From NCBI GenBank assembly GCA_039090855.1, contig CM077002.1, forward strand, positions 84,820,194 to 84,884,193: a stretch of DNA of 64,000 bases. Direction: 5' to 3'. The notes beneath the pieces were generated by a model. The model saw nothing but the letters and a program-made list of their open reading frames with translations. It searched no databases and had not been told where the DNA came from. A program made the translations under genes and the position numbers. The stretch is from Macrothele yani (lineage: Eukaryota; Arthropoda; Arachnida; Araneae; Macrothelidae). Of this stretch, positions 12,741 to 23,821 are shown piece by piece (positions within the stretch are counted from its first letter, which is position 1; each line of letters begins with the position of its first letter).

Positions 12741-13593
12741 CAAGGATTCCCAACCGGTGTGCCGCGAAAATTTGGAAATGTGCCGTGAAATTTCATCATG
12801 TGTATAAAAAAGCACTATTACTTACTCGAATCTGTAACGTAAACTGCTTCATTCAACGCCACCATTATTTCGTTTCGCGATAGTCAACTGCTACTTCTCC
12901 CACGCCCCTCTGTATTGTTTGAGCTTTTGGGCACAAGATTGAAGCACAAAGCAGACGCTATTTTGTCTTTGGTAACTGTGCCTGACAGAGACCGCCCGCT
13001 GTTGTTGTTATACGTGCAGTGCCCGTTGGATCGCATCGTAGTTGCATCTACATGTCTCCCAGTCTCAGTCGCTTTGTTTGTCTGCGTCTGTGATTGATTA
13101 TTAATCATGGAAAAGTTTTGTGAAGAGGCGGAAAACTGAAGAATACGTCAGAGGGATATTGAACTTTCAACGAGTGAATTCTTCCAGTAAAGTGAATAAA
13201 AGTATTGAAGTGAACAATTTGCAGTTTTCGTCTGTCTGACGTTGAAGCCGATCATGTTCAAACAATCGCCCCAGGATTGACAAGATTTGCAAGTTACGTC
13301 AATCCCGAGTGTCGCATTGATGGAACTATTTTTATTTCAAAATAAAGTCCTTAAATTTTTTGTTTGTTTTGTAATTTGTAATAAGTTTTATAATAAGGTA
13401 ATAAATGTAGTTTATGTTAACTGCATCTGGACATTATTAAAGTTAATTAAAATTAAAATGTAATAGCAATCTTTGGCAACGACCGTTCATCATTGCAAAT
13501 CATTGGTCTGATCTCACAGCCTTTAAACAAGTGTGCCGCGAAAATATTTTCATAGGTTAGGTGTGTCGTGATGTTGAAAAAGTTGGAAACCTC
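12741..13593. mobile_element. Non-autonomous hAT element C (853 bp)
   Basis: Perfect 8 bp target duplication ccatagag at 12733-12740 and 13594-13601. The ends CAAGGATTCCCAAC (left) and GTTGGAAACCTCTG (right) are inverted matches of the common hAT terminus. The phrase gtgtgccgcgaaaat near the left end recurs near the right end (about 13531). No complete transposase; internal sequence is probably a deletion remnant. It interrupts the codons just after the catalytic NPIE of Tc1 A. Confidence 0.88.
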
Positions 13594-15076
13594 TGCCATA
13601 GAGCACTTGTGGGACTATTTGGATCGACATGTTCTATGTGCCGACGTACAATTACGTCATCTCCGAGACCTTCGTGGTCTGCTGCCGTCCGAAGGGGCAC
13701 GTGGGCCTTGGTAAATCTTCCAGGGCCTCATTGCATCCATGCCACACCGTCTGGCTGCTATCATCCAGACCAAGGAGGTTATTCCCATTATTAGGCAGGT
13801 GGTCATATTATTCTGATACGACTGTGTATGTGCATACATATATGCATACACCGGGCGCTCAGAAAGTCTTTGCGCATTGGGTATCGTAAGTTACATGGTC
13901 GTAGGTTACATAGAAATCATACAAATGTATTATGAGAAATAATTATTTTTTCACTTACTTGTAGAAAGTGTTGAAACTGTCGTCCTTCATATACCATAAC
14001 TGTTTTACACATGTTTTTAAACAAATCTGAGAGAGTCAGAAAGTCCTTCTGCAGTAATGTTAAGACTGTTACACTTAGTTTTGCTGCTGCTACAGTGAAA
14101 TGTTTTGAATTAAGTAACTTGTTTTTTGTTTAATTTCTGTTTTTGCTGTTTTCTTAATAACAAATCAAGCTTCAGAATATGTTTCATAGCAACACCAATT
14201 TTCACCAGCTTCTGATGAAATGAAAGTTTCCAAATTGTGGATGTTGATTTCATCATTGCCCCTCAGAAGGAAGGGACACTCATAAAATCTACATTCACAT
14301 TTTGGAAACGTTCAACTCATCACAAACATGTAAAAATTGCTGTTGCTATGATGTCCTACGCACAAACTTGGTGAATTGGTGTTACTGTCATTAAAAAACC
14401 GGAATATGGTGCAGCGTATTCCGGTTTCTTAATGAGATGAAACCACTTCCAGCTTCACTCTTCCCCTTTTTTGTTCAACAAGTACGTTATCGTTGGACTC
14501 GGCGATTTTTTCAATCTCCTAAATATTAAATTCATCCATATTACCAAATAAGTCAAGTCACGACATGCAATGGAACAGGATGTTAGTACGTCGAACGAAA
14601 TCCTCTGAATGCTCACTGCAAAAGAAGCGATTTGAAAAGTGATCCTCAGTTTTGCACTGTGACCCGCGCGGTGTGAGAGAGTGAATCACCAGAGATGCAG
14701 GCGACAGGCGTTTGCCTGTGTCTTGCTCCGGACAATCGCACTGAAAACAAACGCAAAGGAAGGATCGTTTTACGATATGGTATCGGTGAGTCTAGGCGTC
14801 TGCGTCGTATTGTCGGTCGGTGGGAGTCTTCTTTGCTTTAAGAAAGAGACGGCAATATTTTTGTATGATAAATCATTTTTCACTCCGCTGGTACCAGCAT
14901 CGAGCACAAAATTCCACTGTACGCTATTATTATTTTTTTCTTTTCAAAAATAAAACGGAAATAAAACTGGATCGAAATCTGGTCAGAAACGCCTTGATCC
15001 GACTTGCTTGACCCGCAAGAAATTGTCGACTCGTTAACCTGCTGACACTCGACCCGTTTCCATCTCTGGCATAGAC

Positions 15077-18000
15077 AATGTATCTGTAAAATTAGTCACT
15101 GTAGTATGCTCAGTGGAAAATATTATCTCTGCTGATTCCTTCCATGTCCCAGGGAAATGACGCGTTTTACATCAGAAGTCTTAATACACTAGAAGAATGA
15201 AACCCTTTTTGTATTTGCATGCGAGCTGTAGAACTTTTTTACCTTAGAGTTAACATCTCTTTCTGTCAGTACGTGCTTCTAGAAACTGCGCTTTATTCTA
15301 ATATTTCTGAAGAAAAAAATTTCTTATCGTCCCGTACTTTGGATTTGAACATCTTGTTCATGAATTCCAATGGCAAACTCCATGAAGTTCACACATAGAA
15401 AAAACGAGTAAAAATAGAAACTTTTCGTGTAACAGATTGTTATTCCGCATTGTCACGAATTTAGTTCGCGTGAGAAGAAGCAGTATTTTAAAAGTTGCTG
15501 CTTTGGCGATTTTATAGATATGTAAGCTTAAACACAACACATTGTATTTTTTATAAATGGCTTTATTGAACACATTTTTTAAAAACATTGTGCTTCCTGT
15601 GGGTTCTTACGTGCTTTCGGAGATGTGGCAGACTCTGAACTGAAAGAGTCATGCCAAGAATACAGGCGACTCAAAGAATCGCGGAGACTGTAACATTGGA
15701 GTAAGCATCAGAAGCAGAAAAACGGACACGAGAACTTTGCGGTTAAAGAAAGCACGGCACTTGAGGAAAATGTTATCAGTATGAAGACTTTCAGGTGGTA
15801 AAAAGCAGTAGGCATTTTGCAAGGACCAGTGTTAAACAACATTTACGTTTAATTGGATTCCAAGGGATCGGAGATGGCTAAGGATTCCAGGACGAGTAGA
15901 ATTATAATTTTTTTACAACGACACAGACTAGAACTGATCAACAGCAATGGCTGTAGTGAATTGAGACGATTCTTGGACAAGCATTTTTTCATCAGTGAAT
16001 CAAGAATTGATGAGAATGATGAATTTAAAGGTAGATACAGTGGTATCATCGAAAAAAAAAATTAGCAACCAGTTCTCTTAACCTGATAAGATGTGCGGCC
16101 ACGTAAGCCTAGAAGTGTATTGGAGTGAAGGGAGAGTATAATATATTACGTAAATATTAAAAAAAGATTTATTTTTGTTGCTTATAAGGTGCAGAAAAGT
16201 CGAATACTTACATAATAGTATTATTTCTGGAGACATCTGTATACTGTAATCTTACAGGTGTATTTCTCACAACAGGCACCAAATGCACAACAGGCTCCAA
16301 ACGGCAATTTGATTAATGGGGTGTTGTTCTTGATTAGGTTTTTCCCCTGTAGCATAAATCCTTGAGTGTCAATGTCGTAACCACGATTTTACAAACGGTG
16401 TCGGGTTCCTCCAGTGGCACTGACTTTCCAGTTTGTTTGATGGTCATCCGCTTCAAAAAGTTACTAACAAGAAGACCATTTCTCTAATCTGTAGCCATTG
16501 AGTTCATTAAACTAAAAGCCTTCTTTGCTTATACTGTGCTGATACCAATCACTTCAATCATTTTTCTTTCTTCAATAATACTTTTACATATGGCGAATCT
16601 CTTCCGCCAATCCGATCCTTAAAATCATTAATCGGAATGGAAAATTTCAAAAGAGACTTAATTTATTGAATTAAGTTTTATTATACCAGCAAGTCAAGGA
16701 GAAAGTGTAGCATCCTTTGGCCAAGACGAAGATCTAAAATGTTAAATAGAGACAATGTATGCAATGAGGAAAGATTTCCATAGTTTACCTCAACATCGTT
16801 AGTGTCAACAACCGGTTCAACCGAACTAGTTTATTTTTATTTTTAACAACCGCTGAATGACACCACTGGATAGATACCCGATCAGGGAAACGGAAAGAAT
16901 TTTAAGGAATCATCGTGTCAACAAATTTTTGTGTTCGTCTCCTCTGAACAGACACTGAAACAAAAAATGCAGTCGCGCCTTTAATGAAGTGGTCCACCCG
17001 ATTTTAAAAAGCGGAACTGTGCAAGAGCGTGTATAATGAAAGTGGTAACAAGTAATGTCCAGTGCTTTAGAAGCTGTTTATTTGAGAAGTATTACAGAGC
17101 CAGTCGATGTACGACAATTTCCACAGCAATTTGCCGTTGAAATTTTGAAACTTTATAAATGTATGCCAGCTCTCTTGAAAATAAAGTCAAAGAAATTCAT
17201 GGTTAAAAAATTAAAAACAGAATGACAGGATAAGCTTATTGAAAAATACAAGGAAACTGTCCCTCGACTGGTAGGAATTTCATAGGAATTTCATAATGAA
17301 AACAATTTCGTACATGTCAACTGTTCGAACAGGAAAGAAGAACATTTCAGATTGTCAAAAATACAGCCGTAGCTCTGAGTATGTATACACATCAAACGTA
17401 CATATGTTACTATGAATTGATGTTGGTTTTGATGGACATAAAAGGAAGATGCACTATGGATGAAGATAAAGAAGGTAGAAGTAATACCGATGACAGATCT
17501 ATTAAAACATTAAGTACCTTTCTCATCTAAAGCTTTTTGTGAAGTTTTTAAGAACCTGATAACGGTGTAGTGTAGCGTTAAAAAGGTCGGTGCGTTGCTC
17601 GAAACGAGATTCCGTCATTCGTGATCCTTAACGGGTAATTCTGCTAGTGCAATTTCACCTTAAGACTTCTCAAAAAGTAATTCTTTGGTTTATTTTGATA
17701 ATAATGATCATCATCAACAACCATAGGAGGATTCCCGTAGGTGTCTTGTGCCATGAAGCATCAGATTACAATCGTCTATTATTGTTTTACACCAACGCAT
17801 CGACATTCATCTGGTAAAGCCAGGCAACCTAGGGAAGGATCTTTGAGGAGAAAGTGCGTCTGGGGCCCACTTGAGAGGGAACCATCTGCACATTCGCGTC
17901 CCCGAATAATAATGATGATAATATGCTAAGGTACCGAAATCTCATGACATAAGTGATATCCATTGAGGCAGTGTGACGTTTTTATGTGTTCTGTCCGTAG

Positions 18001-18294
18001 ACTCGCATCAAGTGAAGTATAAATCATTGATAACACTAGTCAACATTTTAAAACTTTGTTTACATAACGCGTGTGAAATAAGGTTTTTTTAAACTAATTT
18101 CGGGGTGCTGAATTCAAATGTGACTGTAAAAATTCTATCATGTACAGTTTTTTGTATATGAACATTTGCTGTATTTCCAGATACATATATTCAATGCAAG
18201 ATGTACACATTACAGCTTTACATTGTAACGTATTACAGTTTCGCATTGTAATGTATTATAGCATTTATGTGTCTTGTTAGCTATGGAATTAGTG
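15077..18294. other. Unassigned intronic sequence
   Basis: I see no known family. A 56-codon open frame at 17055-17225 (begins MSSALEAVYLRSITEP, ends at TGA) has a protein-like composition, but I recognise no homologue. At 17700-17930 there is a stretch bounded by ATC/AAT-type simple repeats that may be an old LINE 3' end. Confidence 0.45.
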
Positions 18295-19680
18295 TTACGA
18301 AGTGTAAATACCATATTCACATATCACTGCATATGAGACAGCAAAAGAAAAAAGAAATAGAGGAAATAATATTAACACAAATGTAAATGCATACACTCGT
18401 ATACCCGTACAAGTAGTTAACTTTTTTCTCTTATGGTTCGTGTTGTCCTCCTTCTGCAAAATCCAGCTGTAATCACTCATCATTAAGGAATACCACCTGC
18501 CTTCATACCTCTCCTCCATCATTCGGATATCTTGGTGGAACCTTTCTCCTTGTTCATTGCTGACTGCTCCTAGGTTGTCAGGAAAGAAGTCCAGATGCGA
18601 ATGGTGGAAATGTATTTTTAAGGAAATTCGGCACCCAAGGTTTTTATAGTTCTTGAGAAAGTTATGAATCAGCTGTTTGTAGTTGTTTTCTTTGTGGTTA
18701 CCCAGAAATCCCTTGAACACAGATGTGAAAGATTGCCATGCGGCGAGCTCTGTGCTGTTCAGCTTTTCGGTAAAAACAAAACCACGTATTAGTTTCGGTA
18801 TCTCAGGGCCAACGAATATGCCTTCTTTGAGTTTTGCATCACTTAATTGCGGAAATGTTTTCTTTAAGTGCAAAAAACCTGGGCCAGATTTGTCCATAAC
18901 CTTTACAAAGTTTTTCATCTCGCCACACTTTTATTTGAAGTGGTGAAAGCAGCATATCAGATGGATTAACTAGGGACTTGTGACGAACGTTACTCTCTCC
19001 AGGAATGAAAACATCTCGTTCGGGCCAGTCTGTCCTTTCGTAGTGTTCTGCTGTGACCCTACTGTCCCACATACAAAGAAAACAACAAAATATGGTGAAG
19101 TCACTTTAAAGCCCGAGCGACAATGATATAACTTTCAGATCACCGCATATTGACCAACTAAACTGGTCATATTGTATTGCAGTGAGAATTTTGTCCATGA
19201 TTTCATATGTCTCCTTCATTCCTTCAGCATGTGTTACTGGAATAGAAGGTTTCTAGTCTCCATTGGACAAAAGCACAACTTTTAAACTAACCTTGGATGA
19301 ATCGAAAAATAGACGCCATTCAGTAGTATCGTGAGATATTCCAAATTCTGTCATTAGCCTCGGAATATCTGAACAAAAACACATACCCTCCTGCATTTCA
19401 CAGAAAGAACATAGACCCAAATTTCTGTTTCTGAACACAGACACATGTGTACTCTTCGCTAGCAGGTTCCACTCTTGCAGTCAGGAACTTAAAAGTTCAG
19501 CTTGTTGTTTGGAAAGGTGAAGGTCTCGAACGAGATCATTTAGTTCATTTTGCTCAATCAAGTGGGGCCCGTCTAAGTGCTTAGGAGTGTATGTGGGATC
19601 CGAATCTTCATGTGCGTCCATATCTTCATTGGATGAGGGAGTTTGAATCTATCTCTTCACAGTTCAATGGAGGTTTTGGT
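18295..19680 (-). pseudogene. Uncharacterised multi-copy arthropod protein family, broken copy
   Basis: Read on the minus strand, four pieces in different frames line up as one protein of about 460 residues: an acidic N-terminus around 19640-19560 (SSSNEDMDAHEDSD, EQNELNDLVRDLHLSK); FCSDIPRLMTEFG and EWRLFFDSSKVSLKVVLLS at 19444-19253; a GDLKVISL-like and FCCFLCMWDSR segment near 19100; then DWPERDVFIPGESNV, SPLQIK, MKNFVKVMDKSGPGF, EGIFVGPEI and HSHLDFFPDNLGAV / QGERFHQDI up to 18295. Frameshifts near 18920 and 19070 and a stop near 19488 break it. From memory, very similar proteins occur in many copies in arthropod assemblies without an assigned function, which suggests a mobile element. 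I do not know its class. Confidence 0.65.
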
Positions 19681-20130
19681 TTACATTACACATTTAAAAT
19701 TACAACTGTCTCACACGATTAAAAACATCTAAATTATGCACAACTGAGTCATTGGCAGTAAGTTCATTACAGTCAAGTCACAAGGTACACGTAAAAGATT
19801 ATAAGTTAAAATGGCAAGATCTTTCGAGGTCCCACTATAGAGCTCATCCTCAAGCCATAATGCCGTGTGCACCCTCAGAGACACGCACTTGTATATAAAA
19901 GTTCACGTCACGTTGTCCTGACAACATAATGCTGTAAAGTTACGAACAAGCTACACCACTCTCAGGGAACAACAAGCATTTTAAATTTTAAGATGTTGAA
20001 CAAGTTTATTCGTAAATATATAATTGTACACATTATACAATGTAGTGACAGTAATAATGAATACATAGTTATCAATGTAGGTACTAATTTTAAGTCAATC
20101 ACGTATAATCAAGAGCGTTTGATCGATATA

Positions 20131-21575
20131 CAGGGTGTCTCAAAAATACACGGCAAAACTGCAGGAATGAGTTCCTCATAGGTAGATAGGAAAAAACGTT
20201 TATATCAACATAAGTCCGGAAATGCTTGGTTTCCGAGTTATGAAGGTCTATCTATGACACTTAACTGTTCACATTACCTGTCTGTCTTGGCTTCCCAGTT
20301 ATTCATCGGAATGTTTTAACTCCCGCAGGTGAATTCCTTCATCACAAGGTACTGACAGGATCTGGTGATTTTCCTTTCCGACCATGTACTCAAATCAGGA
20401 GCAAGCGGATATGCACTTTGTGTACGGTTTGGCGGATGGCAATGCTGTGGAGGCTAGTCGTTTGTACCACGAAAAGGTTCCCAGGACGAAAATGTCCAGA
20501 CAAGAAAACATTTGAAAGTATCCATCGCCGCTTTTGTGAACATGGGACCTTTACATCTCGTACTGCCGACAGAGGACGGCTAAGATCTACGACTCCTGAA
20601 GTAGAGGCGGAAATTTTGGATTTTGTGCATGCGATTCCTGGAATCAGCACACGCAGATTAGCAATGCAACTGCCTGTTCATCGTTCGGCTATTTATAGAG
20701 TGTTGCGTGAACAACACCTGTATCCGTACCATCTACAACAGGTACAGGTCTTGTCACCAGCAGATTACTCTGCGCGAGTAATGTTCTGCCAGTTGTTCTT
20801 GCAGCAGTGTGGAACAACTCCTAACTTTCCTGCCTTAGTGATATTCACCGATGAAGCCCAGTTCACACGCGAGGGAATCCTAAATTTTCCCAATCAGCCT
20901 GTATGGGCCGAGGAAATCCACGTGCAATTCTTCCATCACGTCACCAACAGCGGTTCAGTTTTTGGTGATAAGTTATTTGGGCCGCATGTACTTCCGAACA
21001 AACTCACGGGGCGGGCATTCCATACCTTTCTGGAAAACAACATGCCTGATTTCTTGGACCACACGCCACTGATCATTCGTCAACAAGCACACTTTTCGCA
21101 CGATGGCGTTCCCACACATTTACCTAGCTCGCAATTGCTTGAATCAAACGTTTCCTAACCGGTGGATAGGTAGAGGTGGATGAACTGCCTGGCCTCCACG
21201 CTCACCAGATTTAAACCCTCTAGATTTCTTCTTGTGGGGCCATTTAAAATCATTGGTATATTCGACTCTAGTAGCAGATGTGGTAACTCTCTGTAATCGA
21301 ATTGTGGCAGGTTGTGAAACAATAAGACACATGCCAGGAGTTTGGCAGTGTGTTCGCGGGTCCATGAGACATTGATGTGTGGCCTGTATTGAGGCAGAAG
21401 GTGGACATTTTGAACAATTACTCTAAGGTAATGTGAACAGTTAAGTGTCATAGACAGACCTTCATAACTCGGAAACCAAGCGTTTCCGGACCTATGTTGA
21501 TATATATTTTTTTTCTTATCTACCTATGAGGAACTCATTCCTGCAGTTGTGCCGTGTATTTTAGAGACACCCTTG
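20131..21575 (+). mobile_element. Mariner-superfamily DD41D element
   Basis: Long terminal inverted repeats of about 130 bp (20131-20260 against 21449-21575), starting CAGGGTGTCT on the left; the right end has one extra base. TA flanks both sides (20129-20130 and 21576-21577). At 1445 bp it holds a single transposase gene. It interrupts the 3' region of PLE-1, which continues on either side of the TA. Confidence 0.88.
20384..21426 (+). pseudogene. DD41D transposase of the IS630-Tc1-mariner superfamily
   Basis: The start ATG at 20384 opens a frame with the DMHFVYGLADGN-type N-terminus. After a frameshift near 20470 it continues with FPGRKCPDKKTF, RTADRGRLRSTTPE, the helix-turn-helix region and the first catalytic site IFTDEAQFTR. 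The second site is HDGVPTH. A second frameshift near 21150 and a stop in the GG-TAWPP segment precede SPDLNPLDFFLWGH and EAEGGHFEQLL before TAA at 21426. The third catalytic residue is Asp in NPLDF, 41 residues after the second, counted on the reconstructed spacing. All three acidic residues are present, but the reading frame is broken at least three times. Confidence 0.85.
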
Positions 21576-22896
21576 TATATGTTCATGAATAGGCGCTGGC
21601 AGGTACGTATAAATTGTCTCCATGATGAAGGTATTATTGTTGGTAAATCCTCATTACAACAATGGGTACCATATAGAAGAATATACATTGCCTCTGTGAG
21701 CCACGTATCACTCTTATTCACTGTGGTTGATAGCTGTCTTATGTCTTCCCAATGGGGACTGTAATCTTCATCTTTTACAAATTTGGCCAAAGCTGTATTC
21801 ATATTGTCTTTTTTAATATCGTATTGGTGCTCCTAACGTCGTACTCCCAAGGTTGTAGTAGTTGATCCATATATACCCTGGGTTCTTGACCCAATGTACT
21901 TGACAATAATGGTATCATGTATACACCATGTCAATTTATATATGGAATAGGGTCGCGGACGCACTTTATCATTTCAAAAATGTTTGTTGTTTTAACCCCT
22001 AAGGCCAACTTATGTTTTTTACATATATTATGTAACCGTTGATTCACCACCGATTGAAAATCTAAAGATCCTCCATAACGTAGTTTTGGATGGTCCAATA
22101 GTAATGTAGTGGTGTCAGCCCTATGTTGTGCCCTAATAAGGTTCCTTACTACATAATCAGGGTAATCATAGTAATGCGCAAGTTCTTGAACGAAGTCCAG
22201 CTCTGCCTGTCGAAGTTCCTTAGAGGAGGTATGTGTGAATGCTCGATTCACATAAAATCGTAAACCTGCCAATTTATATCCAAGTGGGTGATATAATTTA
22301 AAAGGTATAAGTACAGAATTAGCAGTTGGTTTCTTATATACAGAGTAAGTCAATGAATTACTTATAGGATCACGTGTAAGCAAAATTTACAGAAATGGTA
22401 ATGAATTTCAGCTTTCAAGTTCAATTGTATAATTAATTGTTGGATAGTAAGTAGTCAGATAGTTGTTCTAAAAACATTGTAATAGTTCGATGGGATGAGA
22501 CCAAATAACTAGTACATCACCAACATAACGAATGAATAAGTCAGTACAAAATGTGCTATTAGAAATAATGTTACATTCGATATCTTGTAAAATTGCTTCA
22601 ACCAGTATAGCTGAAAGTGGCGATCCCGTTGGCGTACCTGCCAGTTGCTGATGTGTTATATTATTGAAACTAAAGTAAGATCGCCTTGCCACCAATTTTA
22701 AAGCTTGTAAGATGGCATCAATTTCAAGTTGGTGTAGAGTGGAGCATTTTGTCAGCACGCCTACTGTGACATTATGGACGTCCTCGATAGGCACGCTTGG
22801 GTACAATGAGTTCACATCCAGTGAAGCCAATATGTAAGACTTTTCAACTTTAAAGTTCCTAATGATAGCTAAAGCTTGCCTCGAACTATGTACCAC
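21524..22896 (-). pseudogene. PLE-1 reverse transcriptase / GIY-YIG protein, broken
   Basis: The piece at 22896-22468 has the PLE reverse transcriptase blocks ASLDVNSLYPSVP, AGTPTGSPLSAILVEAIL and RYVGDVLVIW. The last should read YVDD, so one catalytic Asp has become Gly. The piece at 22383-21931 is the thumb/linker region (YKKPTANSVLIPF, AGLRFYVNRAFTHTS). Around 21920-21800, in shifted frames, HGVYMIPLL and VYMGSTTTLGVRR-like words mark the GIY-YIG fold. 21802-21524 gives the C-terminal helix region (WLTEAMYILLYG, CCNEDLPTIIPSSW). There is one stop near 22468 and at least one frameshift. The N-terminal part is missing. Confidence 0.82.
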
Positions 22897-22929
22897 ATAT
22901 GGTGATTTATTGAAATATGGTTTTAAAAA

Positions 22930-23567
22930 GATGCCAATGCCGACTCACTGCACTAACAGCGCCAACAGGGAAGATTCCTGAGGATTGGAATAATGCTACA
23001 ATGATCCGGCTATATAAAAAAGTGACATTGAGGATGTCAGAAACTACAGGCTTTTCAAGCTCCTATCAGTGGTTTATGAAATATTCACTAACGTTCTTTC
23101 ATCTTGCTTGAAGGTAACATTGGACATGGCTCAACCAAGAGAAAAATTTGGATTCGTGAGGGGCTACAGCACTATAGATCATATCCATGTGCTGAGAGAA
23201 CTAATTGAGAAGCGTGGAGAGATGCATGGTGTAACAGGAAGAGATATAAGAAAAGGAACTAATGGATAAGGAAAATGACAGGAGTGGAAGACATCATGAT
23301 CAGAGTAAAATCCCTGAGATGGCAATGGGCTGGACATGTTACCAGAAGAACGGACCACATACGGACAACCGAAATTCTAGACTGGATTCCAAGGGACAGG
23401 AAAAGACTCAGAAAACAACCACAAGGAAGATGGTTGAATGAAACTCGAAAGCACGAAATCTTGAGGGAGTGACATGGAAGAGACTGGCGCAAGATAGACC
23501 GTTGTGGAAGAAATTTGGGAAGACCTTCATCCAGCAGTGAATTGATAATGGTTGATGATGATGATGA
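22930..23567 (+). pseudogene. RTE-like LINE, internally deleted (copy 4)
   Basis: The first part (to about 23215) reads KIPEDWNNATMIRLYKK, a shifted LLSVVYEIFTNVL and GYSTIDHIHVLRELIE, matching the fingers of the RTE reverse transcriptase at 2500-5690. It then jumps directly to the C-terminal region (GVTGRDIRK, RKMTGVEDIMIRVKSLRW, WAGHVTRRTDH). The palm with FADD and everything up to GAETW is deleted. It ends with the family tail ATCCAGCAGTGAATTGATAA and (GAT)n at 23567. A recombination or template jump within the LINE RNA would give this structure. Confidence 0.88.
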
Positions 23568-23821
23568 CTTCCTTGAAGAGCCTACCTGTGGAGAGTGAAA
23601 GCTTGGCGATTCTATATACTTTTTCACGACAGTAAATAAATGGATTTATACGCTTTAAGCGTTTGGTCCTTCTCTTTTGTCCTTGCTACCCCCTTCTCAG
23701 TGTATGCTAGGCATACATTATACTTTCAAAAGCATTCGGACAGCAGTAATATTGAAAGAAAAAAAAAACTAATGGATTATGTTATGTAGGCATGATGAGA
23801 TTGCGTTATGGAAATATTATG

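Larger units (their letters stand above)
9436..13770 (+). pseudogene. Tc1-type transposase (split in three by hAT insertions)
   Basis: Piece one (9436-9927) carries the helix-turn-helix N-terminus (FGRGSDLTDVKNGMIIGYRA, then SISETADFVGCSRGAVVRVYQEW), breaks by frameshift after about 65 codons, and resumes up to the first catalytic block (VAFSDES), where hAT B is inserted. Piece two (12367-12740) holds the middle and the QNNAP and WPANSPDLNPIE blocks, up to the insertion of hAT C in the codons after NPIE. Piece three (13602-13770) gives HLWDYLDRH and the C-terminus. The second catalytic site reads QNNA instead of the usual QDNA, so a catalytic Asp is also missing. Inactive. Confidence 0.82.
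9312..13826 (+). mobile_element. Tc1-like element A, interrupted by two hAT elements
   Basis: The terminal inverted repeats begin CACAGTCGTATCAGAA at 9312 and end TTCTGATACGACTGTG at 13826, each flanked by TA (9310-9311 and 13827-13828), the Tc1/mariner target duplication. After subtracting the two nested hAT elements (9936-12358 and 12741-13593) the original element is about 1.2 kb, a usual size for Tc1. It encodes a transposase on the + strand, now broken. Confidence 0.88.
9171..15068. mobile_element. Non-autonomous hAT element A (outermost layer of a nest)
   Basis: The left end CAGAGTTGGAAACGGGTC at 9171 is matched by the inverted right end ...GACCCGTTTCCATCTCTG at 15068, which is a typical hAT terminal inverted repeat. 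The flanking 8 bp are gcatatac (9163-9170) and gcatagac (15069-15076), a target duplication with one mismatch. Removing the nested Tc1 (9312-13826) leaves about 1.4 kb with no transposase, so it is a non-autonomous or deletion derivative. A small hairpin (11 bp stem) lies near 14396-14427. This insertion must predate everything nested in it. Confidence 0.75.
19790..22920 (-). mobile_element. Penelope-like element (PLE-1), split by a DD41D element
   Basis: The coding part lies at 22896-21524 and the 3' flank continues at 20128-19790 beyond the inserted DD41D element (20131-21575). The 3' flank contains aagatcttgccattttaac-type sequence (19793-19860, reverse strand) that resembles the terminal-repeat motif of the other PLE copies. 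The 5' end is lost at about 22920, where an RTE fragment begins. PLEs carry a telomerase-related reverse transcriptase and, in this lineage, a GIY-YIG endonuclease. Confidence 0.8.

Noticed and set aside
13829..13900. gggcgctcagaaagtctttgcgca, like a mariner-type terminus
   Set aside because: No matching inverted end or TA pair identified; left unassigned within hAT A.
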